Below are positions 27,652 to 38,004 of a DNA stretch of 64,000 bases, piece after piece. The stretch lies in assembly GCF_001262605.1 (NCBI RefSeq), contig NZ_LGTC01000001.1, positions 2,275,501 through 2,339,500 of the forward strand, given 5' to 3'. A model generated the notes under the pieces. It was given only the letters and a program-made list of their open reading frames with translations. It had not been told where the DNA came from and did not search any database. A program made the position numbers and the translations under genes. Numbering within the stretch: position 1 is the stretch's first letter; the number at the start of each line of letters is the position of its first letter. The DNA comes from Pseudobacteroides cellulosolvens ATCC 35603 = DSM 2933 (GTDB taxonomy: Bacteria > Bacillota > Clostridia > Acetivibrionales > DSM-2933).

Positions 27652-27680
27652 ATTATACATAAAAACTATCAAGTAATCAA
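27652..27680 (-). promoter_or_regulatory. promoter of the carboxyspermidine operon
   Basis: On the minus strand TTGATT (27675-27680), a 17-base spacer ending TATG (extended -10) and TATAAT (27652-27657) precede the dehydrogenase start by about 38 bases. Confidence 0.75.
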
Positions 27681-27878
27681 GAAAAATGACAAAAATTCGA
27701 CTTTATTATATTAAATCGTAATCACAATAGTTTCTAAACAAAATTATACCCATTAATGTTAAAGAAATTACTTAATAATATTTTAGCCTTTCCTTATTTC
27801 CGCTAATCTTGTAACACATTATCAGAAATATCATATTAATAATATTAGCCTGTTAAATATAGGAGATGAAGTTACAAA

Positions 27879-28862
27879 ATGAGGAGATACACTTCAAGTT
27901 CCTTACACATGAATTATCTTGACAAGTACAGATTAAAAAATGGAGCTGACAAACTTAGAATCCATTTTAATCACCTATGTTCTAAAAATTATAACTATGC
28001 ATTAATGCAGCTTAACTCTTCAACCCTCAGGTATCCAAGCCTCTTCGCATTGAAGAATGAGATAAGAAGCTTAGGTATTTTTGATAAATTGAATGCACGA
28101 AACAAATCCGCACTTGATATTACTGATAAAATTTATAATAACAACATAAGCCTTATCTATGATAAAGAAAATTATAATACATTAAGCTGGATGTTTAATA
28201 CAGGATATATGGCTGATGGTATGAGCCAACGTTATGATGAAGTACTTGATAAGACAGCAATACTTTTAATAAAAGTTCATAAGGATAACAGCTGCCTTAA
28301 TGTTGTAGAAAAATTAATATACAACAGGCACAGAAAAGGTTCATTTATATATGACCTTGTTTGGGCATTTTTAGAGTCAAGAAATCCAAAATGCATTGAC
28401 TTGATGCTTAAACGGCTGCTTTCCAATAATGAAAAAGATATTTTACTTTCTAAAAAACTTCTGGGATTTATACCATGTATTACGCCGGAAAACACCCGTA
28501 AAAAAAATACAATTTATTGTAAAGCCGCTAAATGGATTAAGGATAATTACAATTTTATATACTACAATGGTGATCATTTTCACCAAACCCCAAAACCATC
28601 CACATTTCGTTTGTCATTAGAAAACAAATATCTGCAAAACACAACGCATTTAAAATCTCATGAAAACAAGAGATATTACACTGATTTCGAAGCTTTAGCA
28701 ATTGACAGCTTTAGAAAACTGGAGTCTGATAGTCAGAAGCTTCTTTCAGATTATTCACATTACCTGCATAAGCATAACAGGAATATGTGGAATAGCTGGA
28801 TAGTAAAGAGCATACCCGAACAGTTAGAAATAACAAAATCCAGTAAGAATTTTAGAATATAA
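27879..28862 (+). CDS. unrecognised 327-residue protein paired with spore transglutaminase
   Basis: No known family, signal peptide or membrane segment is visible. The protein is Lys/Asn/Tyr-rich and mostly helical, with basic residues throughout (for example LDKYRLKNGADKLRIHFNHL, and YKLIYN-like segments later). It lies 18 bases before tgl on the same strand, so an operon and a spore-coat link are likely: it could be a cross-linked coat protein or an assembly factor. That is context inference only. AGGAGATG lies a little far (about 12 bases) from the ATG at 27879; the second ATG at 27909 is possible. Confidence 0.7.
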   Translation: MRRYTSSSLHMNYLDKYRLKNGADKLRIHFNHLCSKNYNYALMQLNSSTLRYPSLFALKNEIRSLGIFDKLNARNKSALDITDKIYNNNISLIYDKENYNTLSWMFNTGYMADGMSQRYDEVLDKTAILLIKVHKDNSCLNVVEKLIYNRHRKGSFIYDLVWAFLESRNPKCIDLMLKRLLSNNEKDILLSKKLLGFIPCITPENTRKKNTIYCKAAKWIKDNYNFIYYNGDHFHQTPKPSTFRLSLENKYLQNTTHLKSHENKRYYTDFEALAIDSFRKLESDSQKLLSDYSHYLHKHNRNMWNSWIVKSIPEQLEITKSSKNFRI

Positions 28863-28880
28863 TAAAGGTAAGTGATTTGA

Positions 28881-29639
28881 ATGATAAAAATCAATTCCCA
28901 GATTATTGCCCCTGATGTTCTAATTCAAAAGTACCATTTAAACTCCATAGGACAAATAATTGTCAATACATTGTCAGCAAGCGATCATACATACAGGTAC
29001 GCTTCGGAGAACCAACTAGTTTTCGAGCTGGATTTGAGAAACAGCATTATAAAAGCTGCTATAGCACTTTATAACAGCAATTTTTCCTTTATGGTATTCA
29101 GAAAATCAGAGTGTAACCCCGATTATTGGCATAGAACAAACGAGGGCGGTTTTCTATTAAAAAGAAATGTAACGCCGTCAGATGCTGTAAAAGACATATA
29201 TATAAACAGCTCCCTCTACGGAACAGAGTGTTCCACCGCCATGGTAATTGTATATTACAAAGCCCTTGTGGATACCCTGCCCGTGAGCACATTCAACAGG
29301 GTTTTTCCTGAAATCTACCTGATGAACTGGCAACACCTTGATAAGGATATTGGAATAATGGATTATCCAAATGTTAATGACTATCTTCCTGGTGACGGAC
29401 GATACTTTAAAAACCCGGATGTAAATCCGCTAACACCGGAATGGCAAGGTGAAAATGTTTTTGACCTTAGTAACGGGATGTATTACGGTCATGGTATAGG
29501 AATAGGAAATGCAAATAAATTTATTGCAGGGCTTAATGAAAACAGGGTCCCCGGCTCAACAACATCCGCATATTTAATGGATTCGGCAAAAAGGCCCAAC
29601 TTTAAACACCTGGCAAATATAGCAGAACAATTGGGGTAA
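28881..29639 (+). CDS. tgl: protein-glutamine gamma-glutamyltransferase, spore coat type
   Basis: 252 residues, the size of Bacillus Tgl (245). The catalytic Cys117 lies in YGTECSTAMVIVYYKAL, matching the Bacillus Cys116 context almost residue for residue. The enzyme forms epsilon-(gamma-glutamyl)lysine bonds between coat proteins late in sporulation. Partner substrates are not encoded nearby except possibly the upstream 327-residue protein. It is intact, unlike the spoIIIA operon, which is truncated at AD. Confidence 0.94.
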   Translation: MIKINSQIIAPDVLIQKYHLNSIGQIIVNTLSASDHTYRYASENQLVFELDLRNSIIKAAIALYNSNFSFMVFRKSECNPDYWHRTNEGGFLLKRNVTPSDAVKDIYINSSLYGTECSTAMVIVYYKALVDTLPVSTFNRVFPEIYLMNWQHLDKDIGIMDYPNVNDYLPGDGRYFKNPDVNPLTPEWQGENVFDLSNGMYYGHGIGIGNANKFIAGLNENRVPGSTTSAYLMDSAKRPNFKHLANIAEQLG

Positions 29640-29658
29640 GATTGCTAGCCATAAAACC

Positions 29659-30489
29659 TTATATATTTTCCCTGCTTGCTATAAACTTTGCAACCCCATT
29701 GGAATTATTATCTTCAATAACACCTGTAGCCAGTTCCTTAAGCTCTCCTACTGCATTATCAACAGCATAAAACTGGTTACAGGCTTTTAGCATTGGTATG
29801 TCATTATAGTTGTCACCAAAACCTATCACTTCATTAAAGTTATATTTTTGCCTTAGATACTCAACTGCATTATGCTTTGACGCATTACTGCTGTATATCT
29901 CCAACAAATACGTCTTTTCGGAGTATACATCCTTATAGAGGGATAACTCAATATCAGGCAAGTCTTTTAGCAAATCATGAACTTTTAAAAGCGGCTCATA
30001 TTCATCCAACAGTGTAAAATAGATGATTTTATTTCTTCCATTTATCTTATCCAGGAGACTTTCTACCTTTTCAAATGTTTTATTATATTTCTTAATCCGT
30101 TCATCAACAAATTCCTGCAAAACTTTAGAAGTCAACTTTTCGTAATAGGTATTCAGCCTGTTTTCCGATATTGTATACATAAATCCCTCTATTTTACATG
30201 CCCTAAGAATATTAACAATTTTTTTCGTGGTATTGTCACATAATGCCTCTACTTTTTCATATTCATTTGTTGAAGTGTCATATATAACCACTCCGTTCAT
30301 CAATGCTATAGGAACGTTCAACTTTACCTCTTCCAAAATCTTTAGTGCAGTAGCCGCTGTTCTTGCAGATGCAATAGAAAAATACCCGCCCTTTGATATA
30401 AGTACATTTATAATGTCCTTTGAAAAACAGCTTATTTCCTTATCCCCGTTTAGAAGGGTTCCATCCATATCGGAAATGTATAGTTTCAT
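29659..30489 (-). CDS. Cof-type HAD phosphatase
   Basis: 276 residues. Motif I is DMDGTLL at the N-terminus (YISDMDGTLLNGD), motif II is SIASARTA, motif III contains the conserved Lys (SKHNAVEYL) and motif IV is GFGDNYNDIPML. A C2B-type cap domain lies in the middle. Members dephosphorylate sugar phosphates or flavin and nucleotide cofactors; specificity is not predictable. It is convergent with tgl. Confidence 0.92.
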   Translation of the reverse strand: MKLYISDMDGTLLNGDKEISCFSKDIINVLISKGGYFSIASARTAATALKILEEVKLNVPIALMNGVVIYDTSTNEYEKVEALCDNTTKKIVNILRACKIEGFMYTISENRLNTYYEKLTSKVLQEFVDERIKKYNKTFEKVESLLDKINGRNKIIYFTLLDEYEPLLKVHDLLKDLPDIELSLYKDVYSEKTYLLEIYSSNASKHNAVEYLRQKYNFNEVIGFGDNYNDIPMLKACNQFYAVDNAVGELKELATGVIEDNNSNGVAKFIASRENI

Positions 30490-30593
30490 TCTTCACCTCA
30501 AAAACAGTAATGTTGACCAATGGTAAGCTATATTTTAGTCATCACTAGTCATTCCTAAGTATTATATCAATAAGTATGATAAAAGTGTCAATA

Positions 30594-30612
30594 ATCTTAC
30601 ATTTGGCGGAGA
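30594..30612. repeat. half of a repeat B hairpin
   Basis: AATCTTACATTTGGCGGAG matches one arm of the repeat B hairpins at 61234-61295 and 59341-59375. It lies in the promoter gap of the GH9 gene. Confidence 0.45.
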
Positions 30613-30750
30613 AAATAACTAACTGTTCAACATAATTAAAATCAATATTATATGAATAGTGTGTATGCATTATTTCTGGTAAAATATAAATATAAGAATA
30701 GATTAGTCTTTTACATTTTAATATAAATTATGATAATTTAGGAGGAATTT

Positions 30751-32385
30751 ATGAAAAGAATCTTTTACTACCTTATGTCTGTCATATTTGTCTTTGGCAG
30801 CATACCCAGCATTCAATCTGCTGCAACTGCATCATTCAATTATGGTGAAGCTCTGCAGAAATCAATTCTGTTTTATGAAGCTCAACGATCCGGTTACCTT
30901 TCCAAATCAGATATCCCTACAAGGATTGTTTGGAGAAGTGACGCACAAACAACCGATGGACAAGATGTAGGACTAGACCTTACAGGAGGGTGGGTTGATG
31001 CCGGCGATAATATGAAGTACAATATCACCAACTCGGCAGCTGCCACACTCATGGCTTGGAGTGCCATAGAATACAGACAAGCATACGAAAAAAGCGGACA
31101 GTTAAAATGGCTTATGAACCAGCTAAAATGGATCAATGACTTCTTTATAAAATGCCATCCTGAACCAAATGTTTTTTATGGGCAAATTGGAATGACAAAA
31201 TCCGACCATGATAACTGGATACCCATTGAGTCAAGCCAGTTTATAACTGACCGGAAAGCAATAAAGATGGACCCGCAAAACCCTGCTACCGATCTGGTAT
31301 TGGAGGTAGCTGCAGCAATGGCAGCATCATCAATGGTTTTTCGGCCTACAGACCCTTCATATGCAGATACCTTGCTAAGCCATGCTGAACAGCTATTTGC
31401 TTTTGGCGATAAATACAGAGGTACATACTTTGATGCAGTAAAAAAGATTGATGCAGCAACGCCATACCAATCCTGGAGCGGCATAAATGATGAGCTGGTT
31501 TGGGGACCTGCATGGATATACAGGGCTAAAGAAGCAAAAGAACCTGGAAGCGGTTCATCATACATTGCCAAGGCTGAAGCCAATTACAGTGGTCTTGGTA
31601 ATGAGAAGGACCAGAAGGTTCATAAATACAAGTGGACTCATAACTATGACGATGCCACCTTCGGCAGTTATGTCCTCATGTCCCAACTTAAGCCCGATAA
31701 TGCCGACTACAGATCTGATGCAGAAAGATGGCTCAACTGGTGGACAATTGGCGGAACAGAGCACGGAGCAGATGGAACAAAAGTGAAGTATACTCCTGGA
31801 GGACATGCCCGTCTGGACGAATGGGGATCGCTCCGTTATGCAGCAAACACATCCATACTTGCCTTTATTTATTCCGATAAATTGACAGACATAGCAAAAA
31901 AAGCACGTTACCATGATTTTGCTGTTGGACAGATAAACTATATTTTAGGACAGAACCCTAGGGAATCAAGTTATTTGATAGGCTTTGGCGATAACTATCC
32001 AAAGCATCCTCATCACAGAAGTGCCCATGGTGCATGGGGCCGTAAAGATGATACTCCCTCCGAACATCGTCATATACTGTATGGTGCCCTGGTTGGAAGT
32101 CCAACAACATCTGACGGTTTCAACGATTCTATAACAGATTATGTGGCTAATGAAGTGGATGTGGATTATAACGCAGGGATAGTTGGTGCTTTTGCAAGAA
32201 TGTACCAGGAATTTGGCGGTACACCCATACCTGATAGCAGTTTTCCCCTGCCTGACAAGGCACATACTGCAAAGGATGAATGGCCAATCTTTGTAAAAAC
32301 CTACTGGCAAGGCCAAGGGGAATTCAGCTTTCATTTACAGTTGAAAACCGGTCCGGCTGGCCAACTCGTCCAAGCAACAAATTAA
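30751..32385 (+). CDS. GH9 endoglucanase, catalytic part of a split cellulosomal enzyme
   Basis: A signal peptide (residues 1-25) is followed by a glycoside hydrolase family 9 catalytic domain (about 27-490). The catalytic base is Asp86 in GGWVDAGDNMKYN (Asp83 adjacent). The acid is Glu468 in NEVDVDYNAGIVGA, and HHRSAHGAW carries the substrate His. GH9 enzymes invert beta-1,4-glucan bonds. The frame then runs to TYWQGQGE and ends with a non-homologous tail at 32385, because one base is missing near 32317-32322. Restoring it continues into the CBM3c-type domain. A GGAGG-type site precedes the ATG. The reading frame is otherwise undisturbed. Confidence 0.93.
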   Translation: MKRIFYYLMSVIFVFGSIPSIQSAATASFNYGEALQKSILFYEAQRSGYLSKSDIPTRIVWRSDAQTTDGQDVGLDLTGGWVDAGDNMKYNITNSAAATLMAWSAIEYRQAYEKSGQLKWLMNQLKWINDFFIKCHPEPNVFYGQIGMTKSDHDNWIPIESSQFITDRKAIKMDPQNPATDLVLEVAAAMAASSMVFRPTDPSYADTLLSHAEQLFAFGDKYRGTYFDAVKKIDAATPYQSWSGINDELVWGPAWIYRAKEAKEPGSGSSYIAKAEANYSGLGNEKDQKVHKYKWTHNYDDATFGSYVLMSQLKPDNADYRSDAERWLNWWTIGGTEHGADGTKVKYTPGGHARLDEWGSLRYAANTSILAFIYSDKLTDIAKKARYHDFAVGQINYILGQNPRESSYLIGFGDNYPKHPHHRSAHGAWGRKDDTPSEHRHILYGALVGSPTTSDGFNDSITDYVANEVDVDYNAGIVGAFARMYQEFGGTPIPDSSFPLPDKAHTAKDEWPIFVKTYWQGQGEFSFHLQLKTGPAGQLVQATN

Positions 32386-33287
32386 TGGCCAGATATTTCT
32401 TTACACTTGATGCTGCCGATCCAAGTGATATAAGTATTTCGCTTGGTTCGGGAACAGCCGGTCCCAAGATTACTCCTAAAATATACGGTCCTACACTTTG
32501 GGATGCTTCCAAAAAGGTTTATTATGTTACAGTTGATCTGACAGGCGAATGGATTTTCCCTGGCTACATGTGGAGCTTTGGAGGCCCGGAGGTAATTCTT
32601 AACATAAATTCAAAATCAAATAATTGGGTTTCCAGCAATGACTGGTCTTACCAGGATTGGGACTCATCATACGTAAGTGGTGACCGCAAATATGCTCCTA
32701 ATATGCCTATGTATGAAGACAATATAAAGCTCCAGGGTAACGAGCCATCCGACGGTCCTTCCAATACGCCTGTTCCAACAGCTACCCCAACCAATCCTTC
32801 CGGCGGTTACAAGATTTCAGGCTATATCTCACCTGATTTTGCAGTTACACAATCTGCCGTTAGCCTTGTTAAATCCAATTTTAGTGTTGATATTATGGGG
32901 CTTAGTGCCAAAACTGATTCAGCCGGATACTTTGAAATTAACAATGTACCTTCAAATACAGAAGGTGCTGTTTTAAAAATCAGCAAACCAGGATTCCTGG
33001 CGATGGAAAAGAACATCAAAATAACCTCAAATATGATACTGTCAAAAGAAACTTCACCAATATATATTTGGGCAGGTGACATATCAAAAAATGGAGTTCA
33101 GGACGGTGCCATAAACATGTCTGACATAATTGAACTGGCAAAGGGTTTTAACTCTATTAAGGGAGATTTGAAATATTCTTCGGAATATGACTTTAACCAG
33201 GATAACTCGGTTAACATGAATGACGTTATAATAATTGCAAAACACTTTAATGCAGTATCAGCAAGTTATTTTCTGATCATGACTTAA
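32324..33287 (+). CDS. CBM3c, X module and type-II-like dockerin: C-terminal part of the split GH9 enzyme
   Basis: From IQLSFTVENRSGWP the frame encodes a family 3 carbohydrate-binding module of the type fused to GH9 processive endoglucanases, then a Pro/Thr linker (SNTPVPTATPTNPSGG), an X module (YKISGYISPDFAV to PIYIWAGD) and a dockerin with two calcium-loop segments (DISKNGVQDGAINMSDIIEL and DFNQDNSVNMNDVIIIAKHF). The X-plus-dockerin arrangement is what type II dockerins show on C. thermocellum scaffoldin. On an enzyme it resembles the P. cellulosolvens system. It has no own start or signal. It is part of the gene starting at 30751. Confidence 0.88.
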
Positions 33288-33401
33288 CTTGGATAAAATG
33301 ATTCAAAGTAATTATTTTACATTATCTATTTATACTTTTTAATCTTGATTAAATGGCTATTATCTGCTATAATATAAATAATTAAAATGAAACTGATTGA
33401 C

Positions 33402-33440
33402 AACGCGGGTCAAGTTATTGAGCCGCGTTTTGTGTTTTTA
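33402..33440 (+). terminator. terminator after the GH9 gene
   Basis: AACGCGG/CCGCGTT (33402-33408, 33423-33429) is followed by TTGTGTTTTT on the plus strand. Confidence 0.75.
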
Positions 33441-33511
33441 TCGAACTTATTAATACACTTAATAACACATTTACTTACATTTGATACACTTTTTAGAAGG
33501 AGGGATTTTTA

Positions 33512-34300
33512 ATGCACAATTCATTACCTATGGAGTTGCAGCAATTATTTCAATCTTATGCCCAAACCCTATCATATGAGCTTGGCGATTTAGTACATGG
33601 AGTTTATATTTATGGCTCTGTAGCACTTGGCTACTTCAATAATGAAAAAAGCGATATTGACTTTATGACCTTTTTAAAAAGAGATTTATCGGAAGATGAA
33701 TTTAAAAAAATAAAAGCTATCCATGAAGATTTGATTTCGTCAAATATATATGCAGATAGACTGGAAGGAGAGTATATCAATATTCAGGATATACAAAATC
33801 AAAATTATTCCAAGGAATGTCCCTATTTTGCTTTTGGGAAATATCATGGTGTAGTCGCAATAAAATCCTTCTCTCTCTTTCAGGTAAAAGAAAAAGGGTT
33901 AAAGATATATGGTGAAGATTTTAGTACAATAGTTAGTGATATCGATTGGAATGATATAAAAAAAGATCTTGGTAAAAGGCTCAACGAGTACTGGATTAAA
34001 AAAGGCAACAGTTCACTGCTTTTAATGATTGATGCATGGATATCATTAATCGTTCTCACCTTATGCCGCATATATTATGTGCTTGAAAAAAAGACAGTTG
34101 CTTCAAAAATGGAAAGTGCAGAATTTATTATGCGAAATATTGACGAAAAATACCATACACTAATAAAAGAAGCTCTCAGAATACAGTATGATATATCAAA
34201 AAAATCACTGTTCACTAAAAAGAACGAAAGAAAAAAGCTGACAAGACAATTTGTCGATTATATAATTAATACCTGCAATGAAAGATTTCAGCTTATCTAG
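33512..34300 (+). CDS. nucleotidyltransferase of the aminoglycoside adenylyltransferase/DUF4111 type
   Basis: 262 residues. The polymerase-beta-type nucleotidyltransferase motif is GSVALGYFNNEKSDIDF (about 35-51; Ser36, Asp48 and Asp50), followed by a helical C-terminal half similar to DUF4111. Relatives include AadA/ANT(9) aminoglycoside adenylyltransferases, but related chromosomal proteins often have no resistance role, so I do not assign one. GGAGGG precedes the ATG. It is a single gene, flanked by cellulosome genes. Confidence 0.8.
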   Translation: MHNSLPMELQQLFQSYAQTLSYELGDLVHGVYIYGSVALGYFNNEKSDIDFMTFLKRDLSEDEFKKIKAIHEDLISSNIYADRLEGEYINIQDIQNQNYSKECPYFAFGKYHGVVAIKSFSLFQVKEKGLKIYGEDFSTIVSDIDWNDIKKDLGKRLNEYWIKKGNSSLLLMIDAWISLIVLTLCRIYYVLEKKTVASKMESAEFIMRNIDEKYHTLIKEALRIQYDISKKSLFTKKNERKKLTRQFVDYIINTCNERFQLI

Positions 34301-34498
34301 ATTATTTGTTGTCTATTTTTACATTTCTTATAGCCTGAGTAAAAATATCTTACTTATAAATGCAGGCATATCATAACTTTCCAACATTATTTTTGCTATT
34401 GATTGAAAATATTGGTATAGTCCTATAATATATTTCTATACAGATAAAACCCCTATTGATATCGGCATTTCTAATAATTTCAATCACAAAAGGAGTAG

Positions 34499-35788
34499 AT
34501 GGTACTGAAGGCATCAAAAAAGTTATCATTATTTTTATCGTTTTGGCTATTATTACCTCCATTCTTCCAGTTGCTGTTTCGAAGGCAGCACATAAACCCA
34601 TACCTTTAATCAGTAAAGGAGTTCCGGCTTTTGCCTCTGTAGGAACTGCTTCAGATGCGAATGACGAAAATTACGGTACAAGCTGGAAGGGCAATCCACC
34701 AGGCTGGCTGGCATATGATCTGTCAATAGTTCCTGAATCCCAACGCATAAAGGTTCAGGATGGGTGACACTTGCCACAGTAACAAACAATGTTTATCACT
34801 CCCGTCAGCATGTTGTCAACCTTACAGGATATAATTAGGTACGTATTAACGTAACTGCTTTTAATGGAAGCGGTGGAAGTTATATAAGTCTTAATATGGA
34901 TGTTCATGATGTAAGTATCGGGATTGAAGATAACTGGATATTCTACGGAGATTCCATAACAGCCGGGGGTATGGCACCAAACGGGACAGGTACTGGGACC
35001 TTCGCCCAAATGATAAACAAAATAAAACCCGGCAATTTCCCAATCGCTGAGGGCGGTAGTGCAAGAGCCATTCTAAGCTCCCACGGTGCTGCTAATATCT
35101 CTACCTGGCTCAGTGTTTTTCCTGGGAAATATGTAGGACTTACATATGGAACCAACGACGCCTGGGGAAATCAGGCAGGTGCATCAACTTATTGCAAAAA
35201 CATGGAGACAATGGTAAAAGCTATTATTGCTGCAGGTAAAGTTCCTGTAATCTCCAAGATACCTTATTCAAAAAATCAAGACATCTCAAAGTATGCACCT
35301 TCATACAATGACCAGATCGATGCAATTTATAAAGATTATCCGGCAATAGTAAAAGGACCTGATCTGTGGACTTATTTTCAGAGTAATCCTAACTTCCGCC
35401 ACCCCAACTCCTAACGTTATAAAGGTATCAGGTTATATTGCACCAGAGTTTTCAGCCGATGCATCAAAATCCGGTTTTATAGTTGAAGTAACAGGTGATA
35501 ATTATAGCAGAAAGGCTGAAACCTTCCGGTCCTGATGATATCATCCTTGGAACATCAGCATTCCCGGTAGATATGTAGGGAGGTGATGTAAGAATAGACG
35601 GCGTATCGGACGGTAAAATTAATATGGCTGATGTAATAGAAATTGCAAAAGGCTTCAACAGCATCTTGGGAGAAACAAATCACTCTACTAACTATGACCT
35701 CAACCAGGATAAATCCATTAATATGTCAGATATAATAATAATTGCAAGGCACTTCGGTGCAATTGCATCAAACCATCCAGGTTTATAG
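34499..35788 (+). pseudogene. decayed SGNH esterase with dockerin
   Basis: Fragments in different frames read as one former secreted enzyme. There is a signal peptide (KKVIIIFIVLAIITSILP), a jelly-roll-like domain (VPAFASVGTASDAN...), and an SGNH hydrolase domain with GDSITAGG (Ser) and a GTND block. After a break comes the beginning of an X module (KVSGYIAPEF) and a dockerin pair (GVSDGKINMADVIEIAKGF, DLNQDKSINMSDIIIIARHF) ending at 35788. Lesions include a shift near the start, a shift plus loss near 34755, an in-frame TAG at 34836, and loss of the hydrolase C-terminus (including its Asp/His motif) at about 35410. More lesions follow at about 35535-35577. It cannot make active enzyme. Confidence 0.88.
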
Positions 35789-35826
35789 AACAAAATTATT
35801 TTATTAATTTGCAACCAGCTTAAAAC

Positions 35827-35867
35827 AAAGCTAGCCAATTGCATACACCCTCGGTTAGCTTTATTTT
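35827..35867 (+). terminator. terminator of the SGNH-dockerin relic
   Basis: AAAGCTAGCC and GGTTAGCTTT (35827-35836, 35853-35862) form a stem followed by ATTTTTAT. Confidence 0.8.
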
Positions 35868-35886
35868 TATAGCTGTCTATTATATT

Positions 35887-37788
35887 TTACTCAGCAGTCT
35901 GTTCCTCCAACATCAAATGGGCTGCTGATAACGTCTCTTGATTTTTTGCAGTTATCTCCTGAACTGTAGAAGAAATATTCTGTATATCCCCATTAACACT
36001 TGAAACACTGAATTCTAAGTCGCTGGTAATCTTTTTTATCTGCTCAATCATATCAAATATCACTTTCTCATCCTTATCAGTCGACTCAGCAGATCTTCTG
36101 GATTGCTCTGCAAGCTTTTTGACCTCCTCCGCAACCACCATAAACCCTTTTCCAGCTTCACCAACTCTAGCTGCTTCAATAGACGCATTTAATGCCAATA
36201 AATTGGTCTGATCCGATATGCTGACAATCTCATCTGTAACATTGCTAAACTTCCTAACGCTTTCTTCCATAACGTTCAATTGCTTCTTCAGATTGGTTGA
36301 CATATCCAGAAGTACCGATATATCATTACTGATATTGGTTATACTTTTGGCATTTTCCATACTTCCTGCAGCAACTTCATTCAAAGACTTTGTTATTTGC
36401 TCTACTCTGCTTTTTAGAAGTAAAAATCTTTTATTCTTCTCTTCTCCTAGTGCCTTTATCTTTTCCATGTTATTGGTAACCTCTACTTTTTGAGCCTCGA
36501 TGGCATCCCTTTCGGCTGACTTTTTCAGATTGTAATCAATACAATTTTCAATATGGTTATCATTATTAAAAACAGCTAAAGCCATATCATAACAAAAACC
36601 ATACCCACATGCATTGCAGTTTCTCATCCTTGATTCCTGGTCATACTTTCTCATGCTGATAAATACTTCATCAAGTTCTTTCTCTGTAGGCATAATATAT
36701 TCCTTGGCATATTGAGAAGAATAATTTCTTTCAAAATCTTCAATTTTAAGACTTTTATCAAAATGCTTTATAAGCTTTGATGGATTTTTGTGCAATTTGC
36801 CCCTTGATTTAACCCTCAGGCTATTGGTAACTTCATCCACATCAGTTATATCCTTGTTTTTGCATGTTCCTGAACCATAGTTACAGCCATGTGCACAACT
36901 TAATATATCTACCACAAGCGGCAATGCTTCCTTGTTTCTATAACGCTTTGCATACTCATCAAGATAACTGTATGCACTTTCGGTGCCCTCAATCTGTTTA
37001 ACCCAGGCATCTTTATTATAGTGGTATATATTTTCTTTTAAGCCACCTGGAACACTATATATATCGCCAAGGGAATAGGCAGTTATTTGAAAATCCGCAT
37101 CATCATATGAACTTAAGTTTATTTCTTCCTTTTCTATATAATCCATCAATTTTTTAAATGTCAGATTATATTCAACATATCCGGAAGTGTTATCATCCTC
37201 AAATTCAGTCTTTTTTGCTATACACGGAGAGAGGAAACAAAGTTTATCAGTTACCTTCAGATACTTCTTAATGTAAATGGCAGTGCACATTGCTGGACTG
37301 TGTACAGGTGCCAGATTTACCATAACATCCTTGTGGTATTTTTGTATGTAGTTCACTATTGATGGACATGGTTGTGATACAATTGTGCTAAGTTTTTTAT
37401 CTTTAATTGCTTTTAAGTACGCCCATGTAGTTATATCAGCACCTAATGAAACATCATAGATTTCATTGACACCTAAAGCTTTCAAAAATCCTAATATCTT
37501 TTTATAATTTCTAAAATTTGTTTTCAAAGCTGGTGCTGCAATAATAGATATCTTTTGGCCTCTCTTTAGGTCACTCATGATTTCATCTATATCATCTTTA
37601 AAGCCTCTTGCATTATGGTCACAAACCTCAATACATTTGCCGCATGAGATACAGTTTTCCTTGTTAATCAAGGTCTTACTTACCCCATCCTTCAAATATG
37701 ATGTATTGGCACTTTTAACCGGACATGCATGAATACACTTGTTACAGCCTGTACAATTTTCTTCAATAGCAAATACAACAGAATCCAT
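35887..37788 (-). CDS. soluble chemoreceptor fused to an [FeFe]-hydrogenase-like H-cluster domain
   Basis: 633 residues, no membrane segment. Two [4Fe-4S] ferredoxin sites (Cys12/15/18/22 and Cys46/49/52/56) lead to an Fe-hydrogenase large-subunit domain (about 70-345). It has the four H-cluster ligands Cys141 (SQPCPS), Cys189 (SPCIAKK), Cys298 and Cys302 (SCAHGC). The usual TSCCP proton-transfer Cys is Pro140. A further Fe-S domain holds Cys391/394/399/416 ([10 protein letters not shown]). The C-terminal part (about 455-633) is a methyl-accepting signalling domain with [24 protein letters not shown]. By analogy with sensory [FeFe] hydrogenases it may report H2 or redox state to CheA/CheW. 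AGGGGGC precedes the ATG. No other chemotaxis gene lies in the window. Confidence 0.9.
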   Translation of the reverse strand: MDSVVFAIEENCTGCNKCIHACPVKSANTSYLKDGVSKTLINKENCISCGKCIEVCDHNARGFKDDIDEIMSDLKRGQKISIIAAPALKTNFRNYKKILGFLKALGVNEIYDVSLGADITTWAYLKAIKDKKLSTIVSQPCPSIVNYIQKYHKDVMVNLAPVHSPAMCTAIYIKKYLKVTDKLCFLSPCIAKKTEFEDDNTSGYVEYNLTFKKLMDYIEKEEINLSSYDDADFQITAYSLGDIYSVPGGLKENIYHYNKDAWVKQIEGTESAYSYLDEYAKRYRNKEALPLVVDILSCAHGCNYGSGTCKNKDITDVDEVTNSLRVKSRGKLHKNPSKLIKHFDKSLKIEDFERNYSSQYAKEYIMPTEKELDEVFISMRKYDQESRMRNCNACGYGFCYDMALAVFNNDNHIENCIDYNLKKSAERDAIEAQKVEVTNNMEKIKALGEEKNKRFLLLKSRVEQITKSLNEVAAGSMENAKSITNISNDISVLLDMSTNLKKQLNVMEESVRKFSNVTDEIVSISDQTNLLALNASIEAARVGEAGKGFMVVAEEVKKLAEQSRRSAESTDKDEKVIFDMIEQIKKITSDLEFSVSSVNGDIQNISSTVQEITAKNQETLSAAHLMLEEQTAE

Positions 37789-38004
37789 TATCTGTTCGCC
37801 CCCTTCGTATTAAACCATCTGTATTACTTGACAATAAACACATATATTAATCGACTGACAGAATAAAAAATCTAAGGATGATAAAATAAAGATGAAAAAA
37901 CTATATATTGTTTATATTTTAGTATATTCTTATTAGTAAATTTATCGGAATTAATTATAGAATAATTTACATAGAAATGAAAATTTCAGCTGATTTAACT
38001 TTAT

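Noticed and set aside
33512..34300. Aminoglycoside resistance gene
   Set aside because: The nucleotidyltransferase motif is present, but no specific resistance family could be assigned and no mobile element adjoins it.
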